Assembly: GCA_964434385.1 (NCBI GenBank)
Contig: CAYSUW010000006.1
Location: forward strand, 1 to 64,000
Direction of reading: 5' to 3'
Length of the DNA: 64,000 nucleotides
Source: GCA-002700125 sp964434385
Lineage (GTDB): Bacteria; Chloroflexota; Dehalococcoidia; Lucifugimonadales; Lucifugimonadaceae
Made by a program: the position numbers and the translations under genes. Position 1 is the first letter of the stretch. Every line of letters begins with the position of its first letter. Positions 27,596-36,538 of this stretch are shown piece after piece. The notes under the pieces are model-generated. The model was not told where the DNA came from. It did not search any database and saw only the letters and a program-made list of their open reading frames with translations.

Positions 27596-28255
27596 TTATT
27601 TATTATTTATTTTCCTTCTTTTAGATAATTCTTCTAGGACTTCCTCTAATTTAATATCGGCTGATTCTATAAGCACTAATAAGTGAAATAGTAAGTCGGA
27701 GATTTCATTTATTAGTAAATCATTTGTTTTCCTATTTATATCTAAAAATTCAATAATGGTTTCTCCTGATTCCTCTATTAATTTTTTAGATATTTTTTCA
27801 GGTCCTTCTTCAAAAAGTTGGGATGTATAAGAATCTTTTTGAGGATTTTGATGACGGTTTTTTATTACTGATAACAATTCTGAAAGTATTTCATAATCAT
27901 GTTGATTATAATTCTTTAAATTATTCTTCATTGTGTCCAATCTTATTTGAGATTTTTCATCTGATTTCTCAAAGCATGAGGTTTCCCCTGTATGACATGT
28001 TGGCCCTATGGGTTTTGCTATTATAAGTAGAGCATCTTGATCACAATCAACATGCATAGATACAAATTTTAAATTATTACCTGATGTTTCTCCTTTTTCC
28101 CATAGAGATTGTCTAGATCTGCTATAAAACCAAACGTTTGGTCCCTCTAGAGTTTTATTTATTGCTTCAATATTCATGTATCCAAGCATTAAAATTGCCT
28201 TAGAAGAGTAATCTTGCACAATTGCGGGAACAAGTTTTTGATTTTGCTTAATCAT
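27596..28255 (-). CDS. hisIE: Bifunctional phosphoribosyl-AMP cyclohydrolase / phosphoribosyl-ATP pyrophosphatase
   Basis: Catalyses the second and third steps of histidine synthesis. The 219 residues fuse HisI (about 1-105; NVWFYSRSRQSLWEKGETSGN, VDCDQDALL, the Cys-containing GPTCHTG) to HisE (about 120-215; SYTSQLFEEGPEKISKKLIEESGETIIE, NEISDLLFHLLVL). It is the last gene of the his run, separated from hisF by 89 bases. Confidence 0.95.
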   Translation of the reverse strand: MIKQNQKLVPAIVQDYSSKAILMLGYMNIEAINKTLEGPNVWFYSRSRQSLWEKGETSGNNLKFVSMHVDCDQDALLIIAKPIGPTCHTGETSCFEKSDEKSQIRLDTMKNNLKNYNQHDYEILSELLSVIKNRHQNPQKDSYTSQLFEEGPEKISKKLIEESGETIIEFLDINRKTNDLLINEISDLLFHLLVLIESADIKLEEVLEELSKRRKINNK

Positions 28256-28344
28256 TTAGGATCCTCCACTTTTTAGAATTATTATCTTATACGTTTTTTC
28301 TATTGCTTTTGCTTTTTTAAGTTTAATCATTTTCATATTGATTA

Positions 28345-29103
28345 CTAAATCAACCTGATTGAAACATCTTCTGAATGTAAGTAATCTTTCACCTGTTTAA
28401 TAGTATATTTCCCATAATGGAAAATACTTGCTGCTAGTACAGCATCGCATTTTCCAATTGTTAATGCTTCCAACATATGTTTTAAGTTCCCCGCTCCTCC
28501 ACTAGCAATAATGGGAATAGTTACTTTTTTTTGAATGTTTTTTAGTAGAGGGATATCGTAACCTTTCTGTTGGCCATCTTCATCCATGCTAGTAATAAGT
28601 AATTCTCCGGCTCCTAAATCATTTACTTTTTTAGCCCACTCAATAGCATCTAATGAGGTTGCAACTCTACCTCCATGTGTGAAAACATTCCAAGAGTTTT
28701 TATTTCTCTTAGCATCTATAGCAACAACGATACATTGAGATCCAAATTCTTTAGAGCTTTCTCTAATAATCTCAGGGTTTTCTATAGCTGAAGTGTTAAT
28801 TGAAACCTTATCAGCGCCAGCATTAAGTAGGTTACGTATATCATTAAGACTTCTTATTCCTCCTCCCACAGTTAAAGGAATAAACACCTCTGAAGATACT
28901 TGTTTTACAACATCTAAAATTATACTTCTATATTCAGAACTTGCAGTAATATCTAAAAAAACTAATTCATCTGCGCCTTGCTTGTTATAAAAGTTAGATA
29001 ATTCTCTAGGATCCCCAGCATCTTTGAGAGATAAAAAGCTAGTTCCTTTAACTACTCTTCCTTTATCGATATCTAAACATGGAATAATTCTTTTAGTTAA
29101 CAA
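28345..29103 (-). CDS. hisF: Imidazole glycerol phosphate synthase cyclase subunit
   Basis: TIM-barrel subunit that uses ammonia from HisH to form IGP and AICAR. The 252 residues have the catalytic aspartates in IPCLDIDKGRVVKG and VVAIDAKR, and the phosphate loops VGGGIRS and ASGGAGN. It lies 11 bases after hisA. Confidence 0.96.
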   Translation of the reverse strand: MLTKRIIPCLDIDKGRVVKGTSFLSLKDAGDPRELSNFYNKQGADELVFLDITASSEYRSIILDVVKQVSSEVFIPLTVGGGIRSLNDIRNLLNAGADKVSINTSAIENPEIIRESSKEFGSQCIVVAIDAKRNKNSWNVFTHGGRVATSLDAIEWAKKVNDLGAGELLITSMDEDGQQKGYDIPLLKNIQKKVTIPIIASGGAGNLKHMLEALTIGKCDAVLAASIFHYGKYTIKQVKDYLHSEDVSIRLI

Positions 29104-29114
29104 TTGATTTCCTT

Positions 29115-29840
29115 TTATTCATTTTGAAAAAGAGAAACAGCCTGTTTTAGGTCAATATTATTTGTGTAAATTGCCTTTCCTACTATCACTTTTTCTATTC
29201 CTAATTTGTCTAATTCTATAATATCTTGAATATCTGAAATTCCTCCTGCTATAGTAAGCCCTTTAGGGATCATTTTTTTTATTTTGTTAATAATCTTGAG
29301 GTTTGGATGTTCTAATGTTCCATCTTTATTTATATCAGTAAAAATGAAGTTTGTTACTCCGATATTTTTCATAGATTCTATAAAATCTTCAATAGTTATT
29401 TTAGAATTTTCTGTCCAGCCTTTTATTGAAATTAATTTTCCTTTTGAATCTAAACTTACAATAATTTTATCGTTTCCAAACTGATCTATAGCCTTCTTAA
29501 TTTCATTTGGTTTTTCTACTGCAGTTGTTCCATAAATTATTCTATGAATACCAATTTTATTTAAGAGATTATTAGCTGAACTAAAATCTCTTATCCCTCC
29601 TCCTACTTGAATTGAAAGATTAGTATTATTAGTAATTTCTTTTATAACTTTTAAGTTATCAATATTTCCAGATAGAGCTCCATCTAAATCTACAATATGT
29701 AATTTTTGAGCTCCAAAATTTTCCCAGTTTAAAGCTATTTCTAAAGGATTAAAAGAGAAAATTGTTTGATCTTCATATCTTCCTTTGTGAAGCCTAACTA
29801 CATTACCTTTTCTTATATCAATAGCTGGTATGATTTCCAT
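29115..29840 (-). CDS. hisA: ProFAR isomerase
   Basis: Amadori isomerase of histidine synthesis. The 241-residue half-barrel repeat protein shows IPAIDIRKGNVVRL, VGGGIRDF, the second catalytic Asp in FTDINKDGT, and AGGISD. Actinobacterial PriA (dual HisA/TrpF) cannot be excluded by eye. It lies between hisH and hisF. Confidence 0.94.
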   Translation of the reverse strand: MEIIPAIDIRKGNVVRLHKGRYEDQTIFSFNPLEIALNWENFGAQKLHIVDLDGALSGNIDNLKVIKEITNNTNLSIQVGGGIRDFSSANNLLNKIGIHRIIYGTTAVEKPNEIKKAIDQFGNDKIIVSLDSKGKLISIKGWTENSKITIEDFIESMKNIGVTNFIFTDINKDGTLEHPNLKIINKIKKMIPKGLTIAGGISDIQDIIELDKLGIEKVIVGKAIYTNNIDLKQAVSLFQNE

Positions 29841-29843
29841 ATA

Positions 29844-30482
29844 TTATTTTCCAGTTTCAATAAATGATAAAAAATTTTTGTAAATCCTAAGCCCGATATC
29901 ACCACTTTTTTCTGGATGAAATTGAGTTGCGAAAATATTGTTTTTTTCTATTACTGCGCATATTTCTTGACCATATTCAGTGAGAGCTGCAATTTCTGAG
30001 TCATTGCTAGGTACGCATTTATAACTATGAACAAAGTAAAAATAATCTTGATCTTTAATTCCATCTAATAGTTTTGAGTCTTTTTTACTCTTTATTTGAA
30101 TATTATTCCATCCCATATGAGGAATCTTAATGTCTTCGTGGTTTGAGTCTATTATTTTAGCTGTTCCTTCTATCAAACCTATCCCATTTAAAGAACCTTC
30201 TTCAGAGTTTCCCATTAATAATTGCATTCCTAGGCATATCCCTAATAATGGAGTTCCAGAAAGGGTTAATTCTTTTATCGAATCAACTAAATCTTGTTCG
30301 ACTAAATTCCTCATTGCTGGATCAAAAGAACCTACTCCTGGCAATATTATTCCATCTATGTTTTTTAACTCTTCTTTCGATGTACATATTCTTACATCAG
30401 CTTTAAAAAGCTCCAATGCTTTCATTACACTATGTAAATTTGCACATCTGTGATCTATTACTGCTATTTTTTGATTATTCAT
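29844..30482 (-). CDS. hisH: Imidazole glycerol phosphate synthase glutaminase subunit
   Basis: Class I glutamine amidotransferase supplying ammonia to HisF. The 212 residues have the nucleophile motif GICLGMQLL and the His/Glu pair in TQFHPEKSG. Its first eight bases overlap the end of the cobalamin adenosyltransferase gene. Confidence 0.95.
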   Translation of the reverse strand: MNNQKIAVIDHRCANLHSVMKALELFKADVRICTSKEELKNIDGIILPGVGSFDPAMRNLVEQDLVDSIKELTLSGTPLLGICLGMQLLMGNSEEGSLNGIGLIEGTAKIIDSNHEDIKIPHMGWNNIQIKSKKDSKLLDGIKDQDYFYFVHSYKCVPSNDSEIAALTEYGQEICAVIEKNNIFATQFHPEKSGDIGLRIYKNFLSFIETGK

Positions 30483-31047
30483 TTTTAAGGTTTCTTAGAT
30501 TAGTTACTTCTTTTATTCCTTTATCTTTATCTTCGAGTCTTCCTAAAATAAATAAGAGATCACTTGTTCTATTTATATAAGGAATAATATTAGAATTTAT
30601 TGAAGTATCTAATTCAATTAACTTTACTACTCTTCTTTCTAATCTTCTGACTACAGTCCTAGAGACATCAATTGCAGACGAGGTTACTGAAGTGCCTGGC
30701 ATAATAAAATTCTTACCTAAATTAATTTTCTCATTGATATTATCAATTAGAGATTCAAGATCAGATACCATGTTTTTGGTAATAGATTTCACTTCATTTT
30801 TAAGTTTCTTTTTATTATTAGGACTAGTAGCTAATTCTGCGGCAATAATGAATAAGGATTGTTGTAAATCTTCTATAATTAATTTAATTTCGCTGTTTGA
30901 AGTTAAAGATTTTGCTAGTCCTAGAGAAGAAACTGCCTCATCAACTGTTCCATATGTTTCTACACGTAGATCAGATTTTGAAGTTCTTCCACCAAATAGT
31001 AGATTTGTTTCACCTTTATCACCAGATTTTGTGTAAATTTTTACCAT
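30475..31047 (-). CDS. Cob(I)alamin adenosyltransferase (PduO-type)
   Basis: Makes adenosylcobalamin from ATP and reduced corrinoid. The 190 residues have the N-terminal ATP-binding TKSGDKGETNLLFGGRTSKSD and the C-terminal helix RTVVRRLERRVV typical of PduO/ATR proteins. I chose ATG 31047 (MVKIYTKSGDKG); an upstream GTG at 31068 would add seven residues. It overlaps hisH and probably opens the his transcript, suggesting use of B12 enzymes elsewhere in the genome. Confidence 0.93.
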   Translation of the reverse strand: MVKIYTKSGDKGETNLLFGGRTSKSDLRVETYGTVDEAVSSLGLAKSLTSNSEIKLIIEDLQQSLFIIAAELATSPNNKKKLKNEVKSITKNMVSDLESLIDNINEKINLGKNFIMPGTSVTSSAIDVSRTVVRRLERRVVKLIELDTSINSNIIPYINRTSDLLFILGRLEDKDKGIKEVTNLRNLKNE

Positions 31048-31142
31048 TTTCTTTATTATACCTGACACATTATAAAGAGTTATACAATGTTAAAGTATAT
31101 TTTAAAATAAATTGATATAATTGTTAGATATAGTGGAATAAA

Positions 31143-31487
31143 ATGTCTCAAGTACCAATAAATACAATAGAAATTACCGTAAAAGCAGCTTCAAAAGTAA
31201 GAAAATTTGCTGAAAATGAAGGAAAAACCCCCTTTGCTCTAAAGGTAGCAGTAAGAGGAGGGGGATGTTCAGGTTTAACTTATGATCTTCAAATAGTTGA
31301 TACTCCACCACAAGATGAAAAAATCATCAAGCAACATGGAGTAGAAATTAGAGTTCCCAAAAAATCTTTTATTTTCTTAGCAGGCACAACACTAGATTTC
31401 TCTGATGGTTTAAATGGTAAAGGGTTTCTGTTTTCAAATCCAAATGCAAAAAAATCTTGCGGTTGTGGGACATCTTTTTCAGTTTAA
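31143..31487 (+). CDS. A-type iron-sulfur carrier (ErpA/IscA-like)
   Basis: Delivers Fe-S clusters to apoproteins. The 114 residues carry the three conserved cysteines in GGGCSGLTY and SCGCG. The [4Fe-4S] enzymes in this window (LeuCD, ActB2) would be plausible clients. TATAAT occurs at 31116-31121 upstream without a clear -35. The next gene starts three bases downstream. Confidence 0.92.
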   Translation: MSQVPINTIEITVKAASKVRKFAENEGKTPFALKVAVRGGGCSGLTYDLQIVDTPPQDEKIIKQHGVEIRVPKKSFIFLAGTTLDFSDGLNGKGFLFSNPNAKKSCGCGTSFSV

Positions 31488-31490
31488 ACT

Positions 31491-32321
31491 ATGAATTCAG
31501 AGACATTCTTTGTAGATTGTAATCAAGCTAAATTTCTTTATCAAAAAGGATTAGATGGTTTAGATTTGCTAGACAGGTTATCTACAAATAGTATTTTAAG
31601 CCTGTCTGAAAAAGATATTAAGACAACTATAGTTACTGATGAAAAAGGCAAAATTGTTGATATTTTAAACGTCTGGAAAATCAATAATGAAAAATTACTT
31701 TTAGAATCTAGTACTTCTAATATTGATAAGCTGGTGTTTTGGATAAATAAATTTACCATTGAAGAAGATTCTGAACTACAAAAAGTGGACAATTATTCAA
31801 AAATTTCAATTATTGGAAATGATTTACAAGAACTACATTCTTTTATTCCTGATCTTATTTCTATGAAAAAAGGAAATTTTATTGATGTTTCTATTAAATC
31901 TAGTAACTTCTTGGTAGGTAGGCATGAATTATTTAATGGATCTGAATCAATTGATTTTATTTGTTTAGATGGAACTTCATCCAGGACTGAATTAAAACAG
32001 TCCATATCTGATATGAATATTCCTGAAAAAAAACAGGAAGAATTTGAATTATTTAGAATAAAAAATCTTGTTCCTAAATCAGGGAAAGAAATAACGGATT
32101 CTTATAATCCATTAGATTTAGGATTAGAGAGGTTTATTGATTTTTCTAAAGGATGTTATGTAGGACAAGAAGTAGTAGCTAGATTAGATACTTACAAAAA
32201 AGTCCAGAATATCATGCATGTAGTTAAGCTTGATGAAATAGATTCAAATCTGAGAGGGACAAAAATTACTTCATTATCTGGAGAATATGCAATTGCAATT
32301 TCCAAGAAGAAATTCATGTAA
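31491..32321 (+). CDS. YgfZ/GcvT-family folate-binding Fe-S protein maturation factor
   Basis: The 276-residue protein has the YgfZ signature KGCYVGQEVVARLD near residue 218 and a GcvT-like fold. It is shorter than E. coli YgfZ at the C-terminus. YgfZ helps maintain certain Fe-S enzymes in a folate-dependent way, which fits its pairing with the A-type carrier. The stop lies two bases from the convergent fabL. Confidence 0.85.
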   Translation: MNSETFFVDCNQAKFLYQKGLDGLDLLDRLSTNSILSLSEKDIKTTIVTDEKGKIVDILNVWKINNEKLLLESSTSNIDKLVFWINKFTIEEDSELQKVDNYSKISIIGNDLQELHSFIPDLISMKKGNFIDVSIKSSNFLVGRHELFNGSESIDFICLDGTSSRTELKQSISDMNIPEKKQEEFELFRIKNLVPKSGKEITDSYNPLDLGLERFIDFSKGCYVGQEVVARLDTYKKVQNIMHVVKLDEIDSNLRGTKITSLSGEYAIAISKKKFM

Positions 32322-32323
32322 TT

Positions 32324-33085
32324 TTATTTAATTCTAGGTAAGAGTGTTTCTCCTCCATCAATAATTATGTTCTGACCTCTTATCATATAAGAATCCTCAG
32401 AGCATAAAAATTTTACTAATTTAGCTACATCAGAAGTTTTAATGAATTTTCCTGAAGGAGTCGTTCGATTAGCAAGTATATTTATTTCAGAGTCAACAGG
32501 GAAGGAATTTATTGCATCAGTTTTAATTATTCCTGGAGAAATAGTATTTACCCTTATATCCTTTTTTGCCAGTTCTATTGATAAATATCGTGTAATTGAT
32601 TCAAGTGCAGATTTGGAGACTCCAACAGAAAAATAATTTGATAAAACTTTTTGAGATCCTAGACTAGAAATATTTATTATTGAACCTCCATTTTTCATAA
32701 GTTTGCTAGCCATAATGGAAGAAATCCACGGTCCTCTTGCATTTGTATTCATTACCCAATCCCAATGTTTAGTTGAAAGTTCTTCTGATTTAACGTTAAT
32801 CCCTGTGGCAGCATTGTTTACTAGCACATTAAGTTTTCCAAACTCTTTTTTTACTTTTTCAAAAAGTGTTTCTATGTCTTTTTCTCTTCCAAGATGAGTT
32901 TTAATTGAGAAACATTTTATCTTTTCTTTTTTTAATTCAATTAGAGTTTCTTTAGCATTCTTTGAGTTTCTAAAATATGTAAATGCTACGTTGTATCCTT
33001 GTGTTGCTAATTCTAAACAAATAGCTTTTCCTATCCCTCTGGATCCACCTGTAACTAATGCAAATTTTTGATTTAATTTATTCAC
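32324..33085 (-). CDS. fabL: Enoyl-ACP reductase, FabL-like SDR
   Basis: Probable last reductive step of the fatty-acid elongation cycle. The 253 residues have the NADPH motif TGGSRGIG and NNAATG. The active-site spacing is Y-x6-K (YFSVGVSK), characteristic of enoyl-ACP reductases rather than the Y-x3-K of ordinary SDRs. HWDWVMN and DMIRGQ-like segments (MIRGQNIIIDGG) resemble Bacillus FabL. It follows fabG in the minus-strand lipid operon, which supports the call. Confidence 0.83.
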   Translation of the reverse strand: MNKLNQKFALVTGGSRGIGKAICLELATQGYNVAFTYFRNSKNAKETLIELKKEKIKCFSIKTHLGREKDIETLFEKVKKEFGKLNVLVNNAATGINVKSEELSTKHWDWVMNTNARGPWISSIMASKLMKNGGSIINISSLGSQKVLSNYFSVGVSKSALESITRYLSIELAKKDIRVNTISPGIIKTDAINSFPVDSEINILANRTTPSGKFIKTSDVAKLVKFLCSEDSYMIRGQNIIIDGGETLLPRIK

Positions 33086-33094
33086 GATGATTAT

Positions 33095-33832
33095 TTATAT
33101 GGCCATTCCACCATCTATTTTAATTATTTCTCCAGTCATGTAGGTTGATTTTTCTGAAGCTATAAAAGATGCCATCCCAGCTATTTCCTCAGGATTTCCA
33201 AATCTTTTCATTGGTATCCATGTCATAATTGTATCTTTTAATTTTTCTGATAATACATCTACTGTTGCAGTAGTAATATATCCAGGTGCAATTGCATTGA
33301 CTGTCACTCCTCTTGTAGCAAGTTCTTTTGCTAATGAAAGTGTGAAAGAATGTATGGCTCCTTTTGAAGCAGAATAATTAGTTTGTCCAATATTTCCTCT
33401 TAACCCAACAACAGAAGTAATATTTATTATTCTTCCCCATCTTTGTTTTACCATCTCTGGAACACACAAACGGGTACAATAAAATGTACCTTTGAGATTT
33501 GTATCTATAACTTTATTAAAATCTTCATCTTTCATTCTCATTAATAGATTATCTGAAATTATTCCTGCATTATTTACTAGGATATCTATATTTCCAAATT
33601 TAGTTTTGGAGTCAGAAATTAATTTTTCAACATCTTTTTTCTGTGAAACATTAGCTTGGAAACAATCAGCTTTTCCTCCAAGATCTTTTATTTCTTTAAC
33701 AACTTTATCTGCATATTCTTTGTGACTATTGTAATTTATTGAAATAGAATGCCCATCATTTGCTAACGATTTTGCTATAGCTGCTCCTATTCCTCTTGAA
33801 GCACCAGTAATCAAAGCATGCTTTTGTGTCAT
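33095..33832 (-). CDS. fabG: 3-oxoacyl-ACP reductase
   Basis: NADPH-dependent reduction of 3-ketoacyl-ACP. The 245 residues contain TGASRGIG, NNAGI, the catalytic Ser and Tyr/Lys in NITSVVGLRGNIGQTNYSASK, and the FabG-like ending MTGEIIKIDGGMAI. It lies between plsX and fabL in the same operon. Confidence 0.92.
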   Translation of the reverse strand: MTQKHALITGASRGIGAAIAKSLANDGHSISINYNSHKEYADKVVKEIKDLGGKADCFQANVSQKKDVEKLISDSKTKFGNIDILVNNAGIISDNLLMRMKDEDFNKVIDTNLKGTFYCTRLCVPEMVKQRWGRIINITSVVGLRGNIGQTNYSASKGAIHSFTLSLAKELATRGVTVNAIAPGYITTATVDVLSEKLKDTIMTWIPMKRFGNPEEIAGMASFIASEKSTYMTGEIIKIDGGMAI

Positions 33833-33859
33833 TTTTTCTCCTATTAAAATTTAGTTAAT

Positions 33860-34858
33860 TTATATACTAGATCTGAGCTTAGAAAGTTGTTTTTTTGATT
33901 CTTCAATATAATTTTTTCTTGCTAGCATGGTAGCTGTTCCTATTCCATTTGAAATTGCTTCTGGATTAGATTGTCCATGTCCAACTATAGCTATTCCATT
34001 TACCCCAAAAATAGGTCCCCCACCAAATTCTTGCATTATATGTGTTAATCTGAAAATTTCTTTTTCTATATTTCTGTACTCTTCTGATTTAGCTTCTCTG
34101 GAAATATATTCTGTGATAACTTTGCCTAAACCTTCTACTGATTTCAATAAAATGTTTCCAACAAATCCATCACATACTACTACATTAGCTTTACCTTCCG
34201 GAATATCATCACCTTCAATATTTCCTATGAAATTAATATTTGATTTTTCTAATAAATCAGATGTTTCTTTTGTTGATTTGTTTCCTTTTCCTTTTTCTGA
34301 TCCATTACTAAGTAATGCAACTGTAGGGTTTTCAATATCATATATGATTTTTGCTTGAGTAACACCTAAAGCAGCAAAGTCAAATAGTTGTTTGGGGGAA
34401 CAATCGACATTTAATGCAAGATCTAGTATTAGGGTTTTAGGTGCGAATCCAATTACAGCTCCACCTCCTGCTGGTTTTGACAACCCTTCAAATAAACCAA
34501 AAGCAAAAGCAGCAGATGCAAATGTTCCTCCTGATGTTCCACAACTTACAAATCCATCTGCAATTCCTTTTTTTACTAATCCCGAACAAACAAATACAGA
34601 TGCTTGAGGTTTGTTCTTAAATGCTTTTCCTGGAGATTCTCCCTCTTCTACTACACCATTTGATGGAAATATTTTAATCTTTTCAGAATCAATGTTTTGA
34701 GCTCTTATTTCTTTCTCAAGTATATGATTATCACCTACCAAAACAATTTTGACATTAGGATCTTTTAAAGCTAAACATGCACCTTTAATATTGTTTGATG
34801 GACCATAATCACCTCCCATTGCATCTAAAGCAATGGTAATTTCTTTATTTTGATTCAT
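33860..34858 (-). CDS. plsX: Phosphate acyltransferase PlsX
   Basis: Converts acyl-ACP to acyl-phosphate for phospholipid synthesis. The 332 residues contain ALDAMGGDYGP, SCGTSGGTFASA and EFGGGPIFGVNGIAIVGHG. I chose ATG 34858 because ggagg lies just upstream; a TTG at 34876 would add six residues. It is transcribed between the hadB-like gene and fabG. Confidence 0.94.
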   Translation of the reverse strand: MNQNKEITIALDAMGGDYGPSNNIKGACLALKDPNVKIVLVGDNHILEKEIRAQNIDSEKIKIFPSNGVVEEGESPGKAFKNKPQASVFVCSGLVKKGIADGFVSCGTSGGTFASAAFAFGLFEGLSKPAGGGAVIGFAPKTLILDLALNVDCSPKQLFDFAALGVTQAKIIYDIENPTVALLSNGSEKGKGNKSTKETSDLLEKSNINFIGNIEGDDIPEGKANVVVCDGFVGNILLKSVEGLGKVITEYISREAKSEEYRNIEKEIFRLTHIMQEFGGGPIFGVNGIAIVGHGQSNPEAISNGIGTATMLARKNYIEESKKQLSKLRSSI

Positions 34859-34869
34859 AAATCCTCCAT

Positions 34870-35259
34870 TTAACAATATGCTATTCCTGAGATCACATCG
34901 ACTCCATCTTTATTAGAGCAATTCACTGAACAAGTAATTTTAGTTAATTCTAGTTTTTTTTCCATACTTTTTATTGTGCCATTTGTAGTAATTTCATCAT
35001 TTAAGAAAACAGGAGCTTTAAATTTTATTTTTAACCCACCAGAATTAAGCCATATTTCACCAAAATTTTTATACATAAAATCTGATATGAATGAAATGAT
35101 AAGCATTCCATGTGCTATTCTTTTCCCAAATTGAGTAGTATTAGCATATTTAGGATCTAAATGAATAGGATTAATATCTCCTGAAGATTTAGAGTATTTA
35201 ACTACTTGAGAATCAGTAACTTTATGAATAACTGGTAATAATGTTTTTTCTTTAGGCAT
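34870..35259 (-). CDS. MaoC-like hydratase/dehydratase (HadB-like)
   Basis: The 129-residue hot-dog protein carries the hydratase-2 motif SGDINPIHLDPKYA with the catalytic Asp/His pair, and GKRIAHGML. Next to a MaoC N-terminal-type partner, it most resembles HadB, the catalytic half of the HadAB 3-hydroxyacyl-ACP dehydratase of Actinobacteria. No FabZ or FabA gene is in the window. The gene overlaps its partner by eight bases and precedes plsX. Confidence 0.83.
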   Translation of the reverse strand: MPKEKTLLPVIHKVTDSQVVKYSKSSGDINPIHLDPKYANTTQFGKRIAHGMLIISFISDFMYKNFGEIWLNSGGLKIKFKAPVFLNDEITTNGTIKSMEKKLELTKITCSVNCSNKDGVDVISGIAYC

Positions 35260-35656
35260 TTTTTTGTTCCTGATTAGTGATAAGTAAATTAGATGATGAA
35301 TATCCGATTTTTTGATTGTTGACGTTTTTAAAATGCATTTCTATAGTTACCATCAGATTATTTCTAATAATTTTTTTAGATTTCAAGGTACATGTGCAAA
35401 TCAGTTGAGAATTGACCTTCACTGGTGAATATAAACTCATCTCCTGACTAGTGTGTACAGTTTCAGAATCATTATTGAATAAATCAAGAGTTTTTAAAAG
35501 ATCTTTGAATCCTAAAGTTACTAGAGCAGATATAGGATAATTAAGTTTGTTGTTGACAGTTAATTGACATGCTTCTACATAAGAATCAAGGAATTCTTGG
35601 GTGGCATTTAATTTATATTCTGAAATAATATCACCAGGTGATAGAATATTAAGAAT
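35252..35656 (-). CDS. MaoC N-terminal-domain protein (HadA-like), probable ATT start
   Basis: An open frame runs from TGA at 35683-35681 to the stop at 35252 with no ATG, GTG or TTG before 35440. Starting at 35440 would leave 62 residues and cut the hot-dog fold. The whole frame reads as a MaoC_dehydrat_N protein: SPGDIISEYKL, AYVEACQ-like SYVEACQ, then VHTSQEMSLYSPVKVNSQL. ATT at 35656 is preceded six bases away by a perfect AAGGAG, so it is the best start (134 residues). It would be the non-catalytic subunit of a HadAB-type dehydratase. A base error at the start codon is the alternative. Confidence 0.72.
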   Translation of the reverse strand: MLNILSPGDIISEYKLNATQEFLDSYVEACQLTVNNKLNYPISALVTLGFKDLLKTLDLFNNDSETVHTSQEMSLYSPVKVNSQLICTCTLKSKKIIRNNLMVTIEMHFKNVNNQKIGYSSSNLLITNQEQKNA

Positions 35657-35690
35657 TACAGACTCCTTAGAATTACAATATCAAAATACT

Positions 35691-35704
35691 TTACTTAAAA
35701 GTAA
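35691..35704. promoter_or_regulatory. Small inverted repeat in the divergent promoter region
   Basis: TTACTT and AAGTAA arms separated by two bases, midway between the divergent hadA-like and SDR genes. It could be an operator for a regulator of the lipid operon; no regulator gene is near and the palindrome is short. Confidence 0.3.
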
Positions 35705-35722
35705 TCATTAAATAAAGCTTTT

Positions 35723-36526
35723 ATGAATACACAAAAAAGAAGAACTGCTCTAGTTACTGGTGGAGCTACAGGCATTGGAAAAGCTATAACTTTGAAACTA
35801 TTTGAAGAAGGATTTAATGTTGTTGTTGCTGATTTCAATGAAGAACAAGGCGAAGAAATTTCAAAAATATCTGATGAAAGACTTGGAGAAATTGTATTCT
35901 ATAAAACAAATGTTACTGACACAAAAAATGTTAAAAACCTTTTAGAATTTACCAGAAAAAATTTTGATAATATAAATACTTTGATTAATAATGCAGGTGT
36001 TGCTGGTGCGAAAGGTTGGGAAAATGAATCTGTATCTCGAGATGAAGACTGGAAAGCATCTTGGAATGTAAATATTTTAGGATTAATAAATGTTACTAAT
36101 CAATTTTTACCAGAATTACAAGAAAATATTGGAAGTAGAATAGTTAATATTGCTTCTGTTTCAGGAAGACAAGGTAGGCCTTCACTTCCACATTATTCTT
36201 CAACAAAGGCAGCAGTTATAAATTTTACAAAATCATTACATATGAGATTAGAAAATTTTGATATTACTGTTAATACTGTTTGTCCTGGATTAATTTGGAC
36301 TCCTATGTGGGAACAAGTTGGTTTAAAGTATTCTAATACTCAAGAAAAATACAAAGGATTTAATGCTAGAGAAGTTTTTGATGATATGGTAAATCAAACT
36401 ATCCCTTTAGGTAGGGAACAGACCCCACAAGATGTTGCGGATTTAGTTTATTTTTTTGTAGTAGAAGATTCTTCAGGTTTTTCAGGACAAGCTGTCAATG
36501 TTGATGGAGGATTCTTTTTAAACTGA
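35723..36526 (+). CDS. SDR-family oxidoreductase
   Basis: The 267-residue classical short-chain dehydrogenase has TGGATGIGK at the N-terminus, an acidic residue after beta-2 (VVVADFNEEQ) suggesting NAD(H), NNAGVAG, Ser in NIASVSG and the catalytic Tyr-x3-Lys in HYSSTKAAV. It ends in the usual VNVDGGF region. Substrate unknown. It is divergent from the lipid operon and precedes a degenerate SDR by 12 bases. Confidence 0.88.
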   Translation: MNTQKRRTALVTGGATGIGKAITLKLFEEGFNVVVADFNEEQGEEISKISDERLGEIVFYKTNVTDTKNVKNLLEFTRKNFDNINTLINNAGVAGAKGWENESVSRDEDWKASWNVNILGLINVTNQFLPELQENIGSRIVNIASVSGRQGRPSLPHYSSTKAAVINFTKSLHMRLENFDITVNTVCPGLIWTPMWEQVGLKYSNTQEKYKGFNAREVFDDMVNQTIPLGREQTPQDVADLVYFFVVEDSSGFSGQAVNVDGGFFLN

Positions 36527-36538
36527 TATGAGAGGACA

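Noticed and set aside
35252..35440. A 62-residue stand-alone protein
   Set aside because: The same frame continues upstream with clear MaoC N-terminal similarity, so this is the C-terminal part of a longer gene.
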